Source: Asticcacaulis sp. AC402 (GTDB lineage Bacteria > Pseudomonadota > Alphaproteobacteria > Caulobacterales > Caulobacteraceae). Taken from it: a stretch of DNA of 64,000 nt. The stretch's first letter is position 1; each line of letters starts with the position of its first letter. This document shows, piece after piece, positions 24,302-32,272 of the stretch. The notes under the pieces are model-generated. The model was not told where the DNA came from, searched no databases, and worked only from the letters and a program-made list of their open reading frames with translations. The stretch covers positions 110,722 through 174,721 of the forward strand of contig NZ_AWGC01000017.1 of assembly GCF_000495835.1 (NCBI RefSeq). Direction: 5' to 3'. Made by a program: the position numbers and the translations under genes.

Positions 24302-25128
24302 GGGGTCAGATTCATTTACGGCAACTACAGCAACGACGTTTGACCCGCCGCAGGCCCATCACCCTCGAGATTTTTACGCGGACGCCCCCTCACCGGCCGA
24401 TCGACCCGGCGCCCGAGGGCCGCTTCGATCTGCCGGCGGAACCGGTCGCTGCCCGCCACCCATCCGCGTTGTGCCGTGTCGCGCAGAACAGACATAACCT
24501 CCTCATCAATCCCTTCGTCGAAGTGTGTCCGGTATTGCACCTGACGCGCCTCCGCCGTGGGCCCGAGCTCGCGATAGACTTCGTGCGGGATGATCAACGG
24601 ATCGGCATGTCCCAACGCATTGGCCGCAGCAAAGCTCGACCAGCGATAGTCGCTTGCCTCAGCAAGCATGTGCGCCCGCACAGGATTGGCCTCGATATAG
24701 CGATAACAGGCCATGACATAGTCTTGGGCATCGACGATCGTCGATTTGAACCGCCCCTCCCACAAGGTGCCGGTACGGCCGTAGGTGCGATTGATGTGCC
24801 CGACATAGCGGCGGCCCAACGACTGCATAAGCTGGCCGATAGCTTCGTCTTTCTCGGGCGTAACCAGCAGATGGATATGGTTGGTCATCAGGACGTAGGC
24901 ATGCAGTGCGCAACCGTGATTTGCCAGGCCCTCGCCGAGGTCGGCCAGGAACATGCGCCGGTCGGCATCGCAGAAAAATATTGCTTGTTTATTATTGCCG
25001 CGCTGGATCACATGGTGGGCCTGCCCAGCCAGAGTCAGACGTGGTGCACGCGGCATGGGACCATCTCCAGGTTATCCCCCGATATCTGGATGAAAACGAA
25101 AGATTTGTCAATAAATGACTCTGACCCC
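24302..25128. mobile_element. RAYT/IS200-like element with 17-bp terminal inverted repeats
   Basis: 24302-24318 (GGGGTCAGATTCATTTA) and 25112-25128 (TAAATGACTCTGACCCC) are inverted repeats with one mismatch. They enclose a single Y1-transposase gene. The left end cuts a TA toxin. The signature GGGGTCAGA is repeated as solitary ends at 22646 and 26152-26183, showing repeated activity of this family here. Confidence 0.85.
24325..25056 (-). CDS. REP-associated tyrosine transposase (Y1_Tnp family)
   Basis: 243 aa. MPRAPRLTLAGQAHHVIQRG is the characteristic start; YVLMTNHIHLLV carries the HUH metal-binding His-x-His and YVMACYRYIEANPVRA contains the catalytic Tyr segment, then DYRWSSFAA. This family nicks single-stranded DNA at hairpin ends and is thought to mobilise or spread REP-type palindromes. 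It lies complete between the terminal repeats and may act on the GGGGTCAGA ends; whether it spread the window's hairpin repeats is unknown. Confidence 0.93.
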   Translation of the reverse strand: MPRAPRLTLAGQAHHVIQRGNNKQAIFFCDADRRMFLADLGEGLANHGCALHAYVLMTNHIHLLVTPEKDEAIGQLMQSLGRRYVGHINRTYGRTGTLWEGRFKSTIVDAQDYVMACYRYIEANPVRAHMLAEASDYRWSSFAAANALGHADPLIIPHEVYRELGPTAEARQVQYRTHFDEGIDEEVMSVLRDTAQRGWVAGSDRFRRQIEAALGRRVDRPVRGRPRKNLEGDGPAAGQTSLL

Positions 25129-25268
25129 TTTTCTTCCAAACTCAACAACAGACCCCGAAAAATCCTCAACTTCCAAACCCCTCGCGAGGTCTACAACCAT
25201 TACCTGAATGCAACTCTAACCGCAGAAGCGAGTGTTGCACTTCACGTTTGACACCAGCCTTTCTCTCT

Positions 25269-25862
25269 TTACTGATTTGACTTAGTCGTAATCGCTATCG
25301 CAAGATTCAAGCCCTCCAGCATAATAGCTTCTGCAATAACTTCATCGCCGCTTGAATTTCGAAGAGCGATTAAGCGCGCAATGCCCCTCTGCCCCTGCAA
25401 CATGGCAAATGCTACGGCATCAAGGGGCTGATTGTATTCTGAACCAATTACATAGCGCTTACTTGTATCGATACCTGCAGCTAAGAGCATTGAGACAATT
25501 TTTTCGCTTCCACCAATGATAGCAGCAAACAGCGGATTTCTCACTGACGTGCTAGTATCAAATTTGCAACCCTGATCAATGATATATTTCACAACTTCTA
25601 TGTTGTTATTTGACGAAGCATAGTCAAGCGGCATTCTGCCGTCTCGGTTTTCGGATGAATTTATGTCCAGGCCCGATACCATAAGGTATTTGACAATTTC
25701 AACATTTCCGAAAGCAGCAGCGTAGTGCATCCACGTTCCGAAAGAGGGTATCTTCAACGCAGCAGCATCAGGAAACATTTCAAATAGTTCGGAGGTTCTT
25801 TGCAAATCGCGTTGAGTAATAGCAGCCGATATCAACGGATAAGGACGCAATTCGGTTTCCAT
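25269..25862 (-). CDS. Ankyrin-repeat protein, possible immunity protein
   Basis: 197 aa, AT-rich relative to core genes. Ankyrin repeats are visible: TWMHYAAAFGNVEIVKYLMVSG, MPLDYASSNNNIEVVKYIIDQG, NPLFAAIIGGSEKIVSMLLAAG. No signal peptide. It starts 2 bp after the stop of a polymorphic-toxin tail fragment, the arrangement of a toxin-immunity pair, and ankyrin proteins are a known immunity class. It may therefore be an orphan immunity protein. Confidence 0.8.
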   Translation of the reverse strand: METELRPYPLISAAITQRDLQRTSELFEMFPDAAALKIPSFGTWMHYAAAFGNVEIVKYLMVSGLDINSSENRDGRMPLDYASSNNNIEVVKYIIDQGCKFDTSTSVRNPLFAAIIGGSEKIVSMLLAAGIDTSKRYVIGSEYNQPLDAVAFAMLQGQRGIARLIALRNSSGDEVIAEAIMLEGLNLAIAITTKSNQ

Positions 25863-25864
25863 AG

Positions 25865-26155
25865 TTACCTCCGACGTGCCAGATCACCGTGATCCGCCAG
25901 TATCTGAACAATATCCTCACGGCTAGCCCCCATTTTGCTAGCCTCTCTTAAGTCAATGACTAATGGCTTCAGATTGTCAAACGAATGTCCCTTGTTGGGC
26001 GCCCATACAAGGTTTTCTATCCCTACAATCGGATCAATATCCACAGCTCTTAAATAGCCCTGCCCCTCTTTCACCAATGCCTGCTGTTTAGCCCCAATGC
26101 CAACCTTGGAGAGGATGGGAATTTGGAATTGAATTTTGGAATTGAATTTAAGGGG
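25865..26155 (-). pseudogene. Beheaded polymorphic-toxin C-terminus
   Basis: Open frame from just after a TGA at 26158-26156 to 25865. From about 26113 it reads KVGIGAKQQALVKEGQGYLRAVDIDPIVGIENLVWAPNKGHS ... GASREDIVQILADHGDLARRR in two stretches; the ENLVWAPNKGHS segment resembles the last part of secreted nuclease toxins of Rhs/CDI systems (by memory of the family, no search done). The upstream part, including any HNH/AHH His motif, is replaced by tandem GAATTTAAGGGGTCAG repeats. Followed at 2 bp by the ankyrin gene. Confidence 0.6.
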
Positions 26156-26183
26156 TCAGTGAATTTAAGGGGTCAGAGACATT
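26144..26183 (+). repeat. Tandem GGGGTCAG end sequences
   Basis: GAATTTAAGGGGTCAG at 26144-26159 and again at 26161-26176, the second continuing as GAGACATT. Matches the solitary end at 22646-22665 in inverted orientation and resembles the RAYT element ends. Confidence 0.75.
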
Positions 26184-26297
26184 AGCCGCCGTGTTTTAGA
26201 TGCAAGTAGAGTTTTGGTGAGTTTCGATGACAGGTTGTTAAATCTCTAATTGTAATTGCCTTCCTGCTGCGACATTTACGACCAAGGCCATCCGCGC

Positions 26298-27002
26298 TCA
26301 GACCTTCCCGACCCCGGCCAGTGTCTCCAAACGCTTGTACACAATTTCGACGCGGCCCCCGGGCCCTTTGATGTTACCGGCGATGAAATACTCAAATTCA
26401 GGGTTTGTAAGCAACCTGGCAACCTCTTCGGCCACAAAGGTCCGCACTTCCGGATCGGCGGCCAAGATTTCGTCGACGAACTGTGGCCGGCCTTCAACGA
26501 TAAGCAACACATCCTCCAGGTCATGGCTGGCCAACAGGTCGCCCTTGCTGCGGCCAAGGTAGGCTTCCAGCTTGGTGGCGACAAAACAGGCCGGTGTCAG
26601 GATTTTGATGTCGAGGTCGCCCGTGAGGGGGTAGGTGACCGCGGTTTGGATTCCCTTCGCGTACTACCGGTTGCTGAACCCCGGAATTTCAGGATCGTCG
26701 GGCATGAAGTCGACCTTGAGCCCGCCAAGGCGCATGCGGCAGATGACTTCGTCCTCCTGGGATTCGGCAAAACCCTTACTGCGCAGTTCTTCCTGCAACC
26801 TTGTCCATTCCGGATATCCTGCCAGATCCACGATCAGGTCGACATCGTCGGTGAACCGAACGCCCTCGCGCGTTATCGCATTCGTAATGAAAAGCACGGT
26901 TGTAACGCCACCGACGAACACCAAACGCTGACGCAGGTCGGGGCCCAAGGCTTCCGCGACGGTTTGCAGCATCTCGATCAACTGTCTCTTGAGCGGCTTC
27001 AT
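26298..27002 (-). pseudogene. AbiEii-like nucleotidyltransferase interrupted by an amber codon
   Basis: 235 codons in one frame from ATG 27002 to the stop at 26298, with a single TAG at 26666-26664. Before it: VFVGGVTTVLFITNAI ... RFTDDVDLIVDL (nucleotidyltransferase GG and DxD motifs). After it: YAKGIQTAVTYPL ... LKI-type core continuing KLEAYLGRSKGDLLASHDLEDVLLIVEG. The TAG probably replaced TGG (Trp). The N- and C-terminal parts both look conserved, so the mutation is recent, or the codon is read through. ATG overlaps the preceding gene by four bases. Confidence 0.8.
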
Positions 27003-27565
27003 CGCGGCAGCAACCTTTCCTCAAGGCATTGCGCCGCCAGGCCGGCCTCACGTGGATTGCCTAAGCGGATGGCGTCGACGAGCGCCAGGTATTCATACAG
27101 GCGCTCGTCCTGCTGAGCCGCATAGGGGACGCTTTTGAACAGAGGCTCGACCGACTGCCCCATGTCATTGCCCTCGGCGGATGGCCATACGCAGATGTAG
27201 TCACCCCCGCTTATCAAGCGTTGGCGAAGCGTCGGGGCTGCAAAGGCGGTGGGCATACCGCGCGTCATGGCGCCGGGTTTGGCCGGAAATACAAATTTGA
27301 GGCCATGAACGATAAAGTTAAGAAGACTGCGGCGGTTCGGTTGGGGTCTGCCGGTCTGACGATCCCTTATGGCAAGACCCGATGCCAGGCTGCGCAGGAT
27401 AGAGCCATTAATCTCGGACTTGCTGATGTTGAGAAGCGCTTGAAGGCTGCGCACCGCGTAAGCAGACTCGCCCGGGCGCGCCGGTTCAGGCGCCAGGTCT
27501 TCACGTTCCTGAAGACATATGAGCTTCAGAAGGATAACAATATCCTGACTTTTCATCGCGGGCAT
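26999..27565 (-). CDS. Partner protein of the AbiE-like nucleotidyltransferase
   Basis: 188 aa from ATG 27565, chosen for GGAGG six bases ahead. MPAMKSQDIVILLKLICLQ ... YAVRSLQALLNISKSEINGSILRSLASGL looks like a winged-helix N-terminus; QPNRRSLLNFIVHGLKFVFPA follows and the C-terminus lists leucine-rich helices. Its stop overlaps the nucleotidyltransferase ATG. The layout is that of type IV-like antitoxin-nucleotidyltransferase pairs found in abortive infection loci. Function inferred from this arrangement only. Confidence 0.7.
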   Translation of the reverse strand: MPAMKSQDIVILLKLICLQEREDLAPEPARPGESAYAVRSLQALLNISKSEINGSILRSLASGLAIRDRQTGRPQPNRRSLLNFIVHGLKFVFPAKPGAMTRGMPTAFAAPTLRQRLISGGDYICVWPSAEGNDMGQSVEPLFKSVPYAAQQDERLYEYLALVDAIRLGNPREAGLAAQCLEERLLPR

Positions 27566-27774
27566 CCTTGTCCTCCGTCCTTGGACTGCGGACAGAAGCC
27601 ACAGGTAGCGCTTGTTTGTCAATACAAAGCGCGTCGTTTCGGGACCATCCTCTGGAGCAATCCTTCATGCAGTCCCGCCATTAATTCTTCGTCATAACGC
27701 GGTTCGGTTCTCGACATCGGCGGTAAAGGGGTTAAAACCGAACGCAACTTCGTAACAGTTGAGACGGTTGCCCC

Positions 27775-29850
27775 ATGTTCTTGTCCCGCTCCCTGAAAGC
27801 CCTGTGCCTGACGGCGTCCGTGTCCGTCGCCGCCCTTGCTGGCGTTGCTCATGCGGCCGAGCCCTTCACCTATAAAGACATGTTGATGCTGGACCGGCTC
27901 AGTGGGCTCCAGGTTGACAGTTCGGGGAAATATGCCGCCTTCCAGGTGCGCGCCACCGACATGGACAAGAACAAGGGCGTCACCTCGCTCTGGATCAAGG
28001 ACCTGAGCGCGCCCGCGACGGCGGAACGCAGGCTGGCCATTTCCGAAGGCGGGGCCAGCAATCCGCAGTGGTCGGCCGATGGTAAGACGCTCTATTTCCT
28101 GTCGTCGCGGTCGGGATCGAACCAGGTGTGGAAGACCGACGCCCTGGGTGCTGTCGCGACCCAGGTGACCAGCCTGGCCTTGGACGTCCAGGCCTATCAG
28201 CCGACGCCGGATGGCACGGGCGTCGTCGTGGCCTTGGCGGTGTTTCCGGAGTGCAAGGGCGCCGAGATCGACTGCACGGTGACGAAACAGGCCGAGGTCA
28301 AGGCGCAGAAATCGACCGGCGTGGTCTACACCAAGCTGTTCGTGCGCCATTGGGATACGTGGGCCGATGGCACGCGCAACCACCTCTTCTATGTGCCGTT
28401 CGGCGGGGCCGCGGTGTCATTGACGGACGGCGTTGATGGTGATGTGCCGTCCAAGCCCTTCGGCGACGAGGCCGAATTCACCGTCTCGCCTGACAGCCAG
28501 ACTGTCTATTATTCGGTGCGCATCGCCGGCAAGACCGAGCCGTGGAGCACCAATTTCGACCTGTATGCCGTGCCGCTGACGGGCGGCGAGGCGACCAATC
28601 TGACGGCGGCCAACCTGGCCTGGGATACGTCGCCGCGGCTGTCGCCCGATGGCAAGACGCTGGCCTACAAGGCGATGAAGCGGCCGGGCTTCGAGGCTGA
28701 TCGGTTCGATATCGTCCTGCGTGACCTGAAGACCGGCAAGGTGACCGCGGTCGCCGGCGATTGGGACCGCAGCGTCGACGATTTGAAGTGGTCGAAGGAC
28801 GGCAAGTCTTTGCTGGTCACCGCCGGTGATGTCGGCCTGGGACGGCTGTTCCGTATCGACCTCAAGTCCGGCAATGCGATGGCGATGTCGCAGGACGGCC
28901 ATATCGACGGCTTTGCCGAGACCGGCGGCAGCTTTGTGTACCTCAAGAGCGCAATGAATTCGCCGTCCCAACTGTACGCCGCCAATTCCAAGGCGATGTA
29001 CGTCGATATGGGGGCGCGCAACCTGACCGGGCTCAATCCCGTGCTGAAGGAACGCGCCTGGGGTGCGTATGAGCAGTTTACTTTCAAGGGCTGGAACGGC
29101 GAGACGGTGCACGGCTATGTCGTCAAGCCGGCCAATTACGAAGAAGGCAAGACCTATCCGGTGGCCTTCCTGATCCATGGCGGGCCGCAGGGATCGTTCG
29201 GCGATTCCTGGTCCTACCGCTGGAATCCGCAGACCTATGCCGGCGAAGGCTTTGCGGTCGTGATGATCGATTTCCACGGCTCGACCGGCTACGGTCAGGC
29301 GTTCACGGACTCGATCTCGCAGCATTGGGGCGACCGGCCGTTGGAGGACCTGCAAAAGGGCTGGGCGCACGCCCTGTCGACCTACACATTCCTGGACGGC
29401 GACCGCGCCTGTGCGCTGGGGGCATCCTATGGCGGCTATATGGTCAACTGGATCGCCGGCAACTGGAAAGAACCCTGGAAGTGCCTGGTCAACCATAACG
29501 GCATCTTCGACACCCGCACCATGGCGCAGGAGACCGAGGAACTGTGGTTCTCGGAGTGGGAAAACGGCGGCATGCCCTATGGCAATATGGCCAGGATGGA
29601 TGAATTCAATCCGGCGCTGCACGCCCATAAGTGGTCGGTGCCGCATCTGGTCGTCCATTCCGACAAGGACTACCGCGTCGTTCCGGGCCAGGGGATTGCC
29701 ACCTTCACCGCCTTGCAGCGCCAGGGCATCGAGTCGGCCTTTTTGCGCTTCCCGGATGAGAATCACTGGGTGTTGAAGCCGCAGAATTCGATGAAGTGGC
29801 ACGCTACCGTGTTTGACTGGCTCAAGACCCATACGGCGGAAACCAGGTAG
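27775..29850 (+). CDS. S9 family prolyl oligopeptidase-type peptidase, exported
   Basis: 691 aa. Signal peptide MFLSRSLKALCLTASVSVAALAGVAHA in two parts around residue 27. Residues about 35-420 form a WD/TolB-like propeller (NPQWSADGKTLYFLSSRSGS, DTSPRLSPDGKTLAYKAM). The C-terminal alpha/beta hydrolase has Ser551 in GASYGGYM, Asp in HSDKDYRV and His in DENHW. It cleaves dipeptides or acyl-amino acids from peptides in the periplasm. Its stop codon overlaps the next start by one base. Confidence 0.93.
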   Translation: MFLSRSLKALCLTASVSVAALAGVAHAAEPFTYKDMLMLDRLSGLQVDSSGKYAAFQVRATDMDKNKGVTSLWIKDLSAPATAERRLAISEGGASNPQWSADGKTLYFLSSRSGSNQVWKTDALGAVATQVTSLALDVQAYQPTPDGTGVVVALAVFPECKGAEIDCTVTKQAEVKAQKSTGVVYTKLFVRHWDTWADGTRNHLFYVPFGGAAVSLTDGVDGDVPSKPFGDEAEFTVSPDSQTVYYSVRIAGKTEPWSTNFDLYAVPLTGGEATNLTAANLAWDTSPRLSPDGKTLAYKAMKRPGFEADRFDIVLRDLKTGKVTAVAGDWDRSVDDLKWSKDGKSLLVTAGDVGLGRLFRIDLKSGNAMAMSQDGHIDGFAETGGSFVYLKSAMNSPSQLYAANSKAMYVDMGARNLTGLNPVLKERAWGAYEQFTFKGWNGETVHGYVVKPANYEEGKTYPVAFLIHGGPQGSFGDSWSYRWNPQTYAGEGFAVVMIDFHGSTGYGQAFTDSISQHWGDRPLEDLQKGWAHALSTYTFLDGDRACALGASYGGYMVNWIAGNWKEPWKCLVNHNGIFDTRTMAQETEELWFSEWENGGMPYGNMARMDEFNPALHAHKWSVPHLVVHSDKDYRVVPGQGIATFTALQRQGIESAFLRFPDENHWVLKPQNSMKWHATVFDWLKTHTAETR

Positions 29851-30737
29851 TGCTGTCGCGACGCCTCGTCCTGGCCGGCCTGACCGTTTTGCCATTGGCG
29901 GGGTGCGATCGGCAGACGGCGAAAGACCTTGCCGCGGGCGTCGATTTTGCCGCCGCCATGCTGGAGATCACCCAGCGCCATGGCGGCCGCATCGGGGTGT
30001 CGGCCGTCGATACCGACAGCGGGGCGCGGCTGTCGGTGTCGTCGCAGGACCGCTTTGCCATGATGTCGGTGTTCAAATGGATCCTGGCGGCGGCGGTGCT
30101 GGCGCGGGTCGATGCGGGCGAGCTGAAGCTGGACCAGGTCGTGCGGTATGGCGCCAAGGACCTGATCGCCTGGTCGCCGGTGACCGAGAAAAAGGTCAAG
30201 GACGGTAAGATCGCCGTGGGTGAGCTATGTGCGGCGACGGTGTCGAAGAGCGACAATACCGCCGCCAACCTGCTGCTGCCGCTGGTCGGTGGGCCGGACG
30301 GGCTGACGAAATGGATCCGCTCGCTGGGGGACGAGGTCACGCGTTGCGACCGCAAGGAGCCGGAGTTGAATGCCAACACTGACGGCGACCTGCGCGACAC
30401 GACGACGCCGCAAGCCATGACGCAACTGCTGCAGATCGTGTTCACTGGCGTGGCGCTGGAACCGGAGAGCATCAAGCAGATGCGCGCGTGGATGGTGGCG
30501 ACGACGACCGGCGACAAGCGTATCCGTGCCGGCGTGCCGTCGGGCTGGACCGTCGCCAACAAGACCGGCACGGCCAATGGCGCGGTCAATGATGTCGCGG
30601 TGATCTGGCCGAAGCGTGACAAGACCGAGGGGCCGATCTTCCTGTCGATCTTCACGACGGGTGGGGCGTTGGAGGCGGACGCCAAGGAGCAGGTTGTGGC
30701 CGATATCGCGCGGTTGGTGTGTGAGGTGTTTGCCTGA
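29850..30737 (+). CDS. bla: Class A beta-lactamase, predicted lipoprotein
   Basis: 295 aa with a GTG start overlapping the S9 peptidase stop by one base. MLSRRLVLAGLTVLPLAGC has a twin-Arg and a lipobox (LAGC, Cys19), so the enzyme is probably membrane-anchored. Class A motifs are complete: Ser73-V-F-Lys76, Ser134-Asp-Asn, Glu170-x-x-x-Asn174 (EPELN) and Lys238-Thr-Gly. It should hydrolyse penams and perhaps cephalosporins; spectrum cannot be judged. Chromosomal, within core-like context, so probably intrinsic to the species. Confidence 0.92.
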   Translation: MLSRRLVLAGLTVLPLAGCDRQTAKDLAAGVDFAAAMLEITQRHGGRIGVSAVDTDSGARLSVSSQDRFAMMSVFKWILAAAVLARVDAGELKLDQVVRYGAKDLIAWSPVTEKKVKDGKIAVGELCAATVSKSDNTAANLLLPLVGGPDGLTKWIRSLGDEVTRCDRKEPELNANTDGDLRDTTTPQAMTQLLQIVFTGVALEPESIKQMRAWMVATTTGDKRIRAGVPSGWTVANKTGTANGAVNDVAVIWPKRDKTEGPIFLSIFTTGGALEADAKEQVVADIARLVCEVFA

Positions 30738-30774
30738 GCTTGACAGACTCGGGGGTTCCGGCTTTGTCGGGGCC

Positions 30775-31698
30775 ATGAAACAGTCAATCTCCCTGGCCGA
30801 TGTGCTCGGCGAAATCAGCGTCCTGGTCCGGCCGCATTTCGGCAAGGGCCAGACGGCGCATTACATCCCGCAACTGGCGGCGGTGGATCCGCGCAAGTTC
30901 GGCATGGCGATCGTGACGGTGCGTGGCGAGGAATATGTTACCGGCGATGCCGATGAGCCTTTCTCCGCCCAGAGCATCACCAAGCTGTTCGCCCTGGGGC
31001 TGGCGCTGAACCGGATCGGTGACGAGGTGTGGACGCGGGTCGGCAAGGAGCCGTCGGGGACGCCGTTCAACTATCTGTCGCAGCTGGAGCACGAGCAGGG
31101 CGTGCCGCGTAATCCGTTCATCAATCCGGGTGCCCTGGCGGTGACCGACATCCTGCTCGATACGGTGCGCGAACCGTACAGACTGGTGCGCGACTTTATG
31201 GGGATGCTGGCGACCGAGCCCTTGACGATCGACGACGAAGTGGCTGGCGGGGAGATCGCGACGGCGCACAAGAACCGCGCCATCGCCAATCTGATGCGCG
31301 AATTCGGCACGATCCAGCATGATCCGGAAACGGTCATCGACGCCTATTGCCGCCAGTGCGCCATTACGGTGACCTGCCGGCAACTGGCACGAGCGGCCTT
31401 GCCACTGGCGGCTGGCGGGTTCTCGCCGGTGGTCGAGGAGACAGTGTTCCCGCAACGCCTGACGCGGCGGTTGAACGCGCTGCTGCTGACCTGCGGGATC
31501 TATGACTCGGTGGGGTCGTTTGCCTATCGCGTGGGGCTGCCGGCCAAGAGCGGCGTCGGCGGGGGAATTGTGGCGATTGTTCCCGGCCAGGCGGCGGTGG
31601 CGGTGTGGTCGCCGGAACTGGACCGGTTTGGCACCTCGGTGGTCGGCGCCTATGCCCTGGAGCATTTCAGCCAGTTGACCAATTGTTCGGTGTTGTGA
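30775..31698 (+). CDS. glsA: Glutaminase A
   Basis: 307 aa from ATG 30775, 37 bp after the beta-lactamase. Ser67-I-T-Lys70 (EPFSAQSITKLFALG) is the nucleophile motif shared with the serine beta-lactamase fold; NPFINPGALAVTDIL, HDPETVIDAYCRQCAITVTCRQLA and SGVGGGIVAIVPG are family signatures. It converts glutamine to glutamate and ammonia in the cytoplasm. Co-oriented with a beta-lactamase and a peptidase, suggesting amino-acid scavenging or a shared transcript. Confidence 0.95.
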   Translation: MKQSISLADVLGEISVLVRPHFGKGQTAHYIPQLAAVDPRKFGMAIVTVRGEEYVTGDADEPFSAQSITKLFALGLALNRIGDEVWTRVGKEPSGTPFNYLSQLEHEQGVPRNPFINPGALAVTDILLDTVREPYRLVRDFMGMLATEPLTIDDEVAGGEIATAHKNRAIANLMREFGTIQHDPETVIDAYCRQCAITVTCRQLARAALPLAAGGFSPVVEETVFPQRLTRRLNALLLTCGIYDSVGSFAYRVGLPAKSGVGGGIVAIVPGQAAVAVWSPELDRFGTSVVGAYALEHFSQLTNCSVL

Positions 31699-31734
31699 AT
31701 TACCGCTGGTGGTAAAAATTGCTACTTTTTTGGC

Positions 31735-32031
31735 ATGCCCGATACAACCAGACCCAAAGTCGAAAAGATCAGCATTGCCCTGACCCAGGATATGGCGGCG
31801 ATGGTGCGTGACGCCGTTGACAGCGGCGAGTTTGCGTCTTCCAGCGAGGTTGTCCGCGACGCGCTGGGAGACTGGAAAAGCAAACGTATGGAACGTGAGC
31901 TGAAACTGGCGGAACTGCGACAGTTGGTGGCCGAGGGCCATGCCAGCGGCTACGTCGAATGGACGGGCGCGGATGAATTTCTGGCGAGGGCGCGGGAAAA
32001 GGCTGGGTTGCCTCCGCGAGATTCCGATTGA
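31735..32031 (+). CDS. ParD/CopG-type antitoxin without a toxin
   Basis: 98 aa. ISIALTQDMAAMVRDAVDSG and FASSSEVVRDALGDWKSKR form the ribbon-helix-helix; the rest (AEGHASGYVEWTGADEFLAR) is a typical ParD tail. The ParE gene that would normally overlap its 3' end is absent; a strong inverted repeat lies there instead. A free-standing antitoxin may be a remnant or protect against external homologous modules. Confidence 0.82.
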   Translation: MPDTTRPKVEKISIALTQDMAAMVRDAVDSGEFASSSEVVRDALGDWKSKRMERELKLAELRQLVAEGHASGYVEWTGADEFLARAREKAGLPPRDSD

Positions 32032-32033
32032 GC

Positions 32034-32069
32034 AACTTATCCTCCCCCGCAAACGGGGGAGGATAAGTT
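32034..32069 (+). terminator. Perfect 16-bp hairpin after the orphan antitoxin
   Basis: AACTTATCCTCCCCCG / CGGGGGAGGATAAGTT with a CAAA loop. Very strong stem but no long T run, so it may be a terminator or a solitary R7-type hairpin. It begins 3 bp after the stop codon. Confidence 0.7.
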
Positions 32070-32272
32070 AACCCTTACACCAAGGGCTGTTGCCGCCGGT
32101 GGCGTAGACTTTCGCGCCCGGCCAGCTACCCGTACAAGCGCGCTTATCAGAGCCAGGTTCATGACCACTACCTCCGTCGGGGAGCGTAAACCGCAAAGCA
32201 TGGAGCGGCCAATTACAAGGCGTTAATCCCTGCGTGGTAAGGTCCTCCGCATCGAAATCGGAGAAACCGACC

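Noticed and set aside
28417..29895. Minus-strand open frame (492 codons) opposite the S9 peptidase
   Set aside because: Antisense shadow; the plus strand has signal peptide and catalytic triad.
30784..32052. Minus-strand open frame (422 codons) opposite glutaminase
   Set aside because: Spans several plus-strand genes and lacks any domain; antisense shadow.
32034..32069. Hairpin as a tRNA or small-RNA gene
   Set aside because: A simple 16-bp stem with a 4-base loop; no cloverleaf or promoter seen. No tRNA gene was recognised in any intergenic region.
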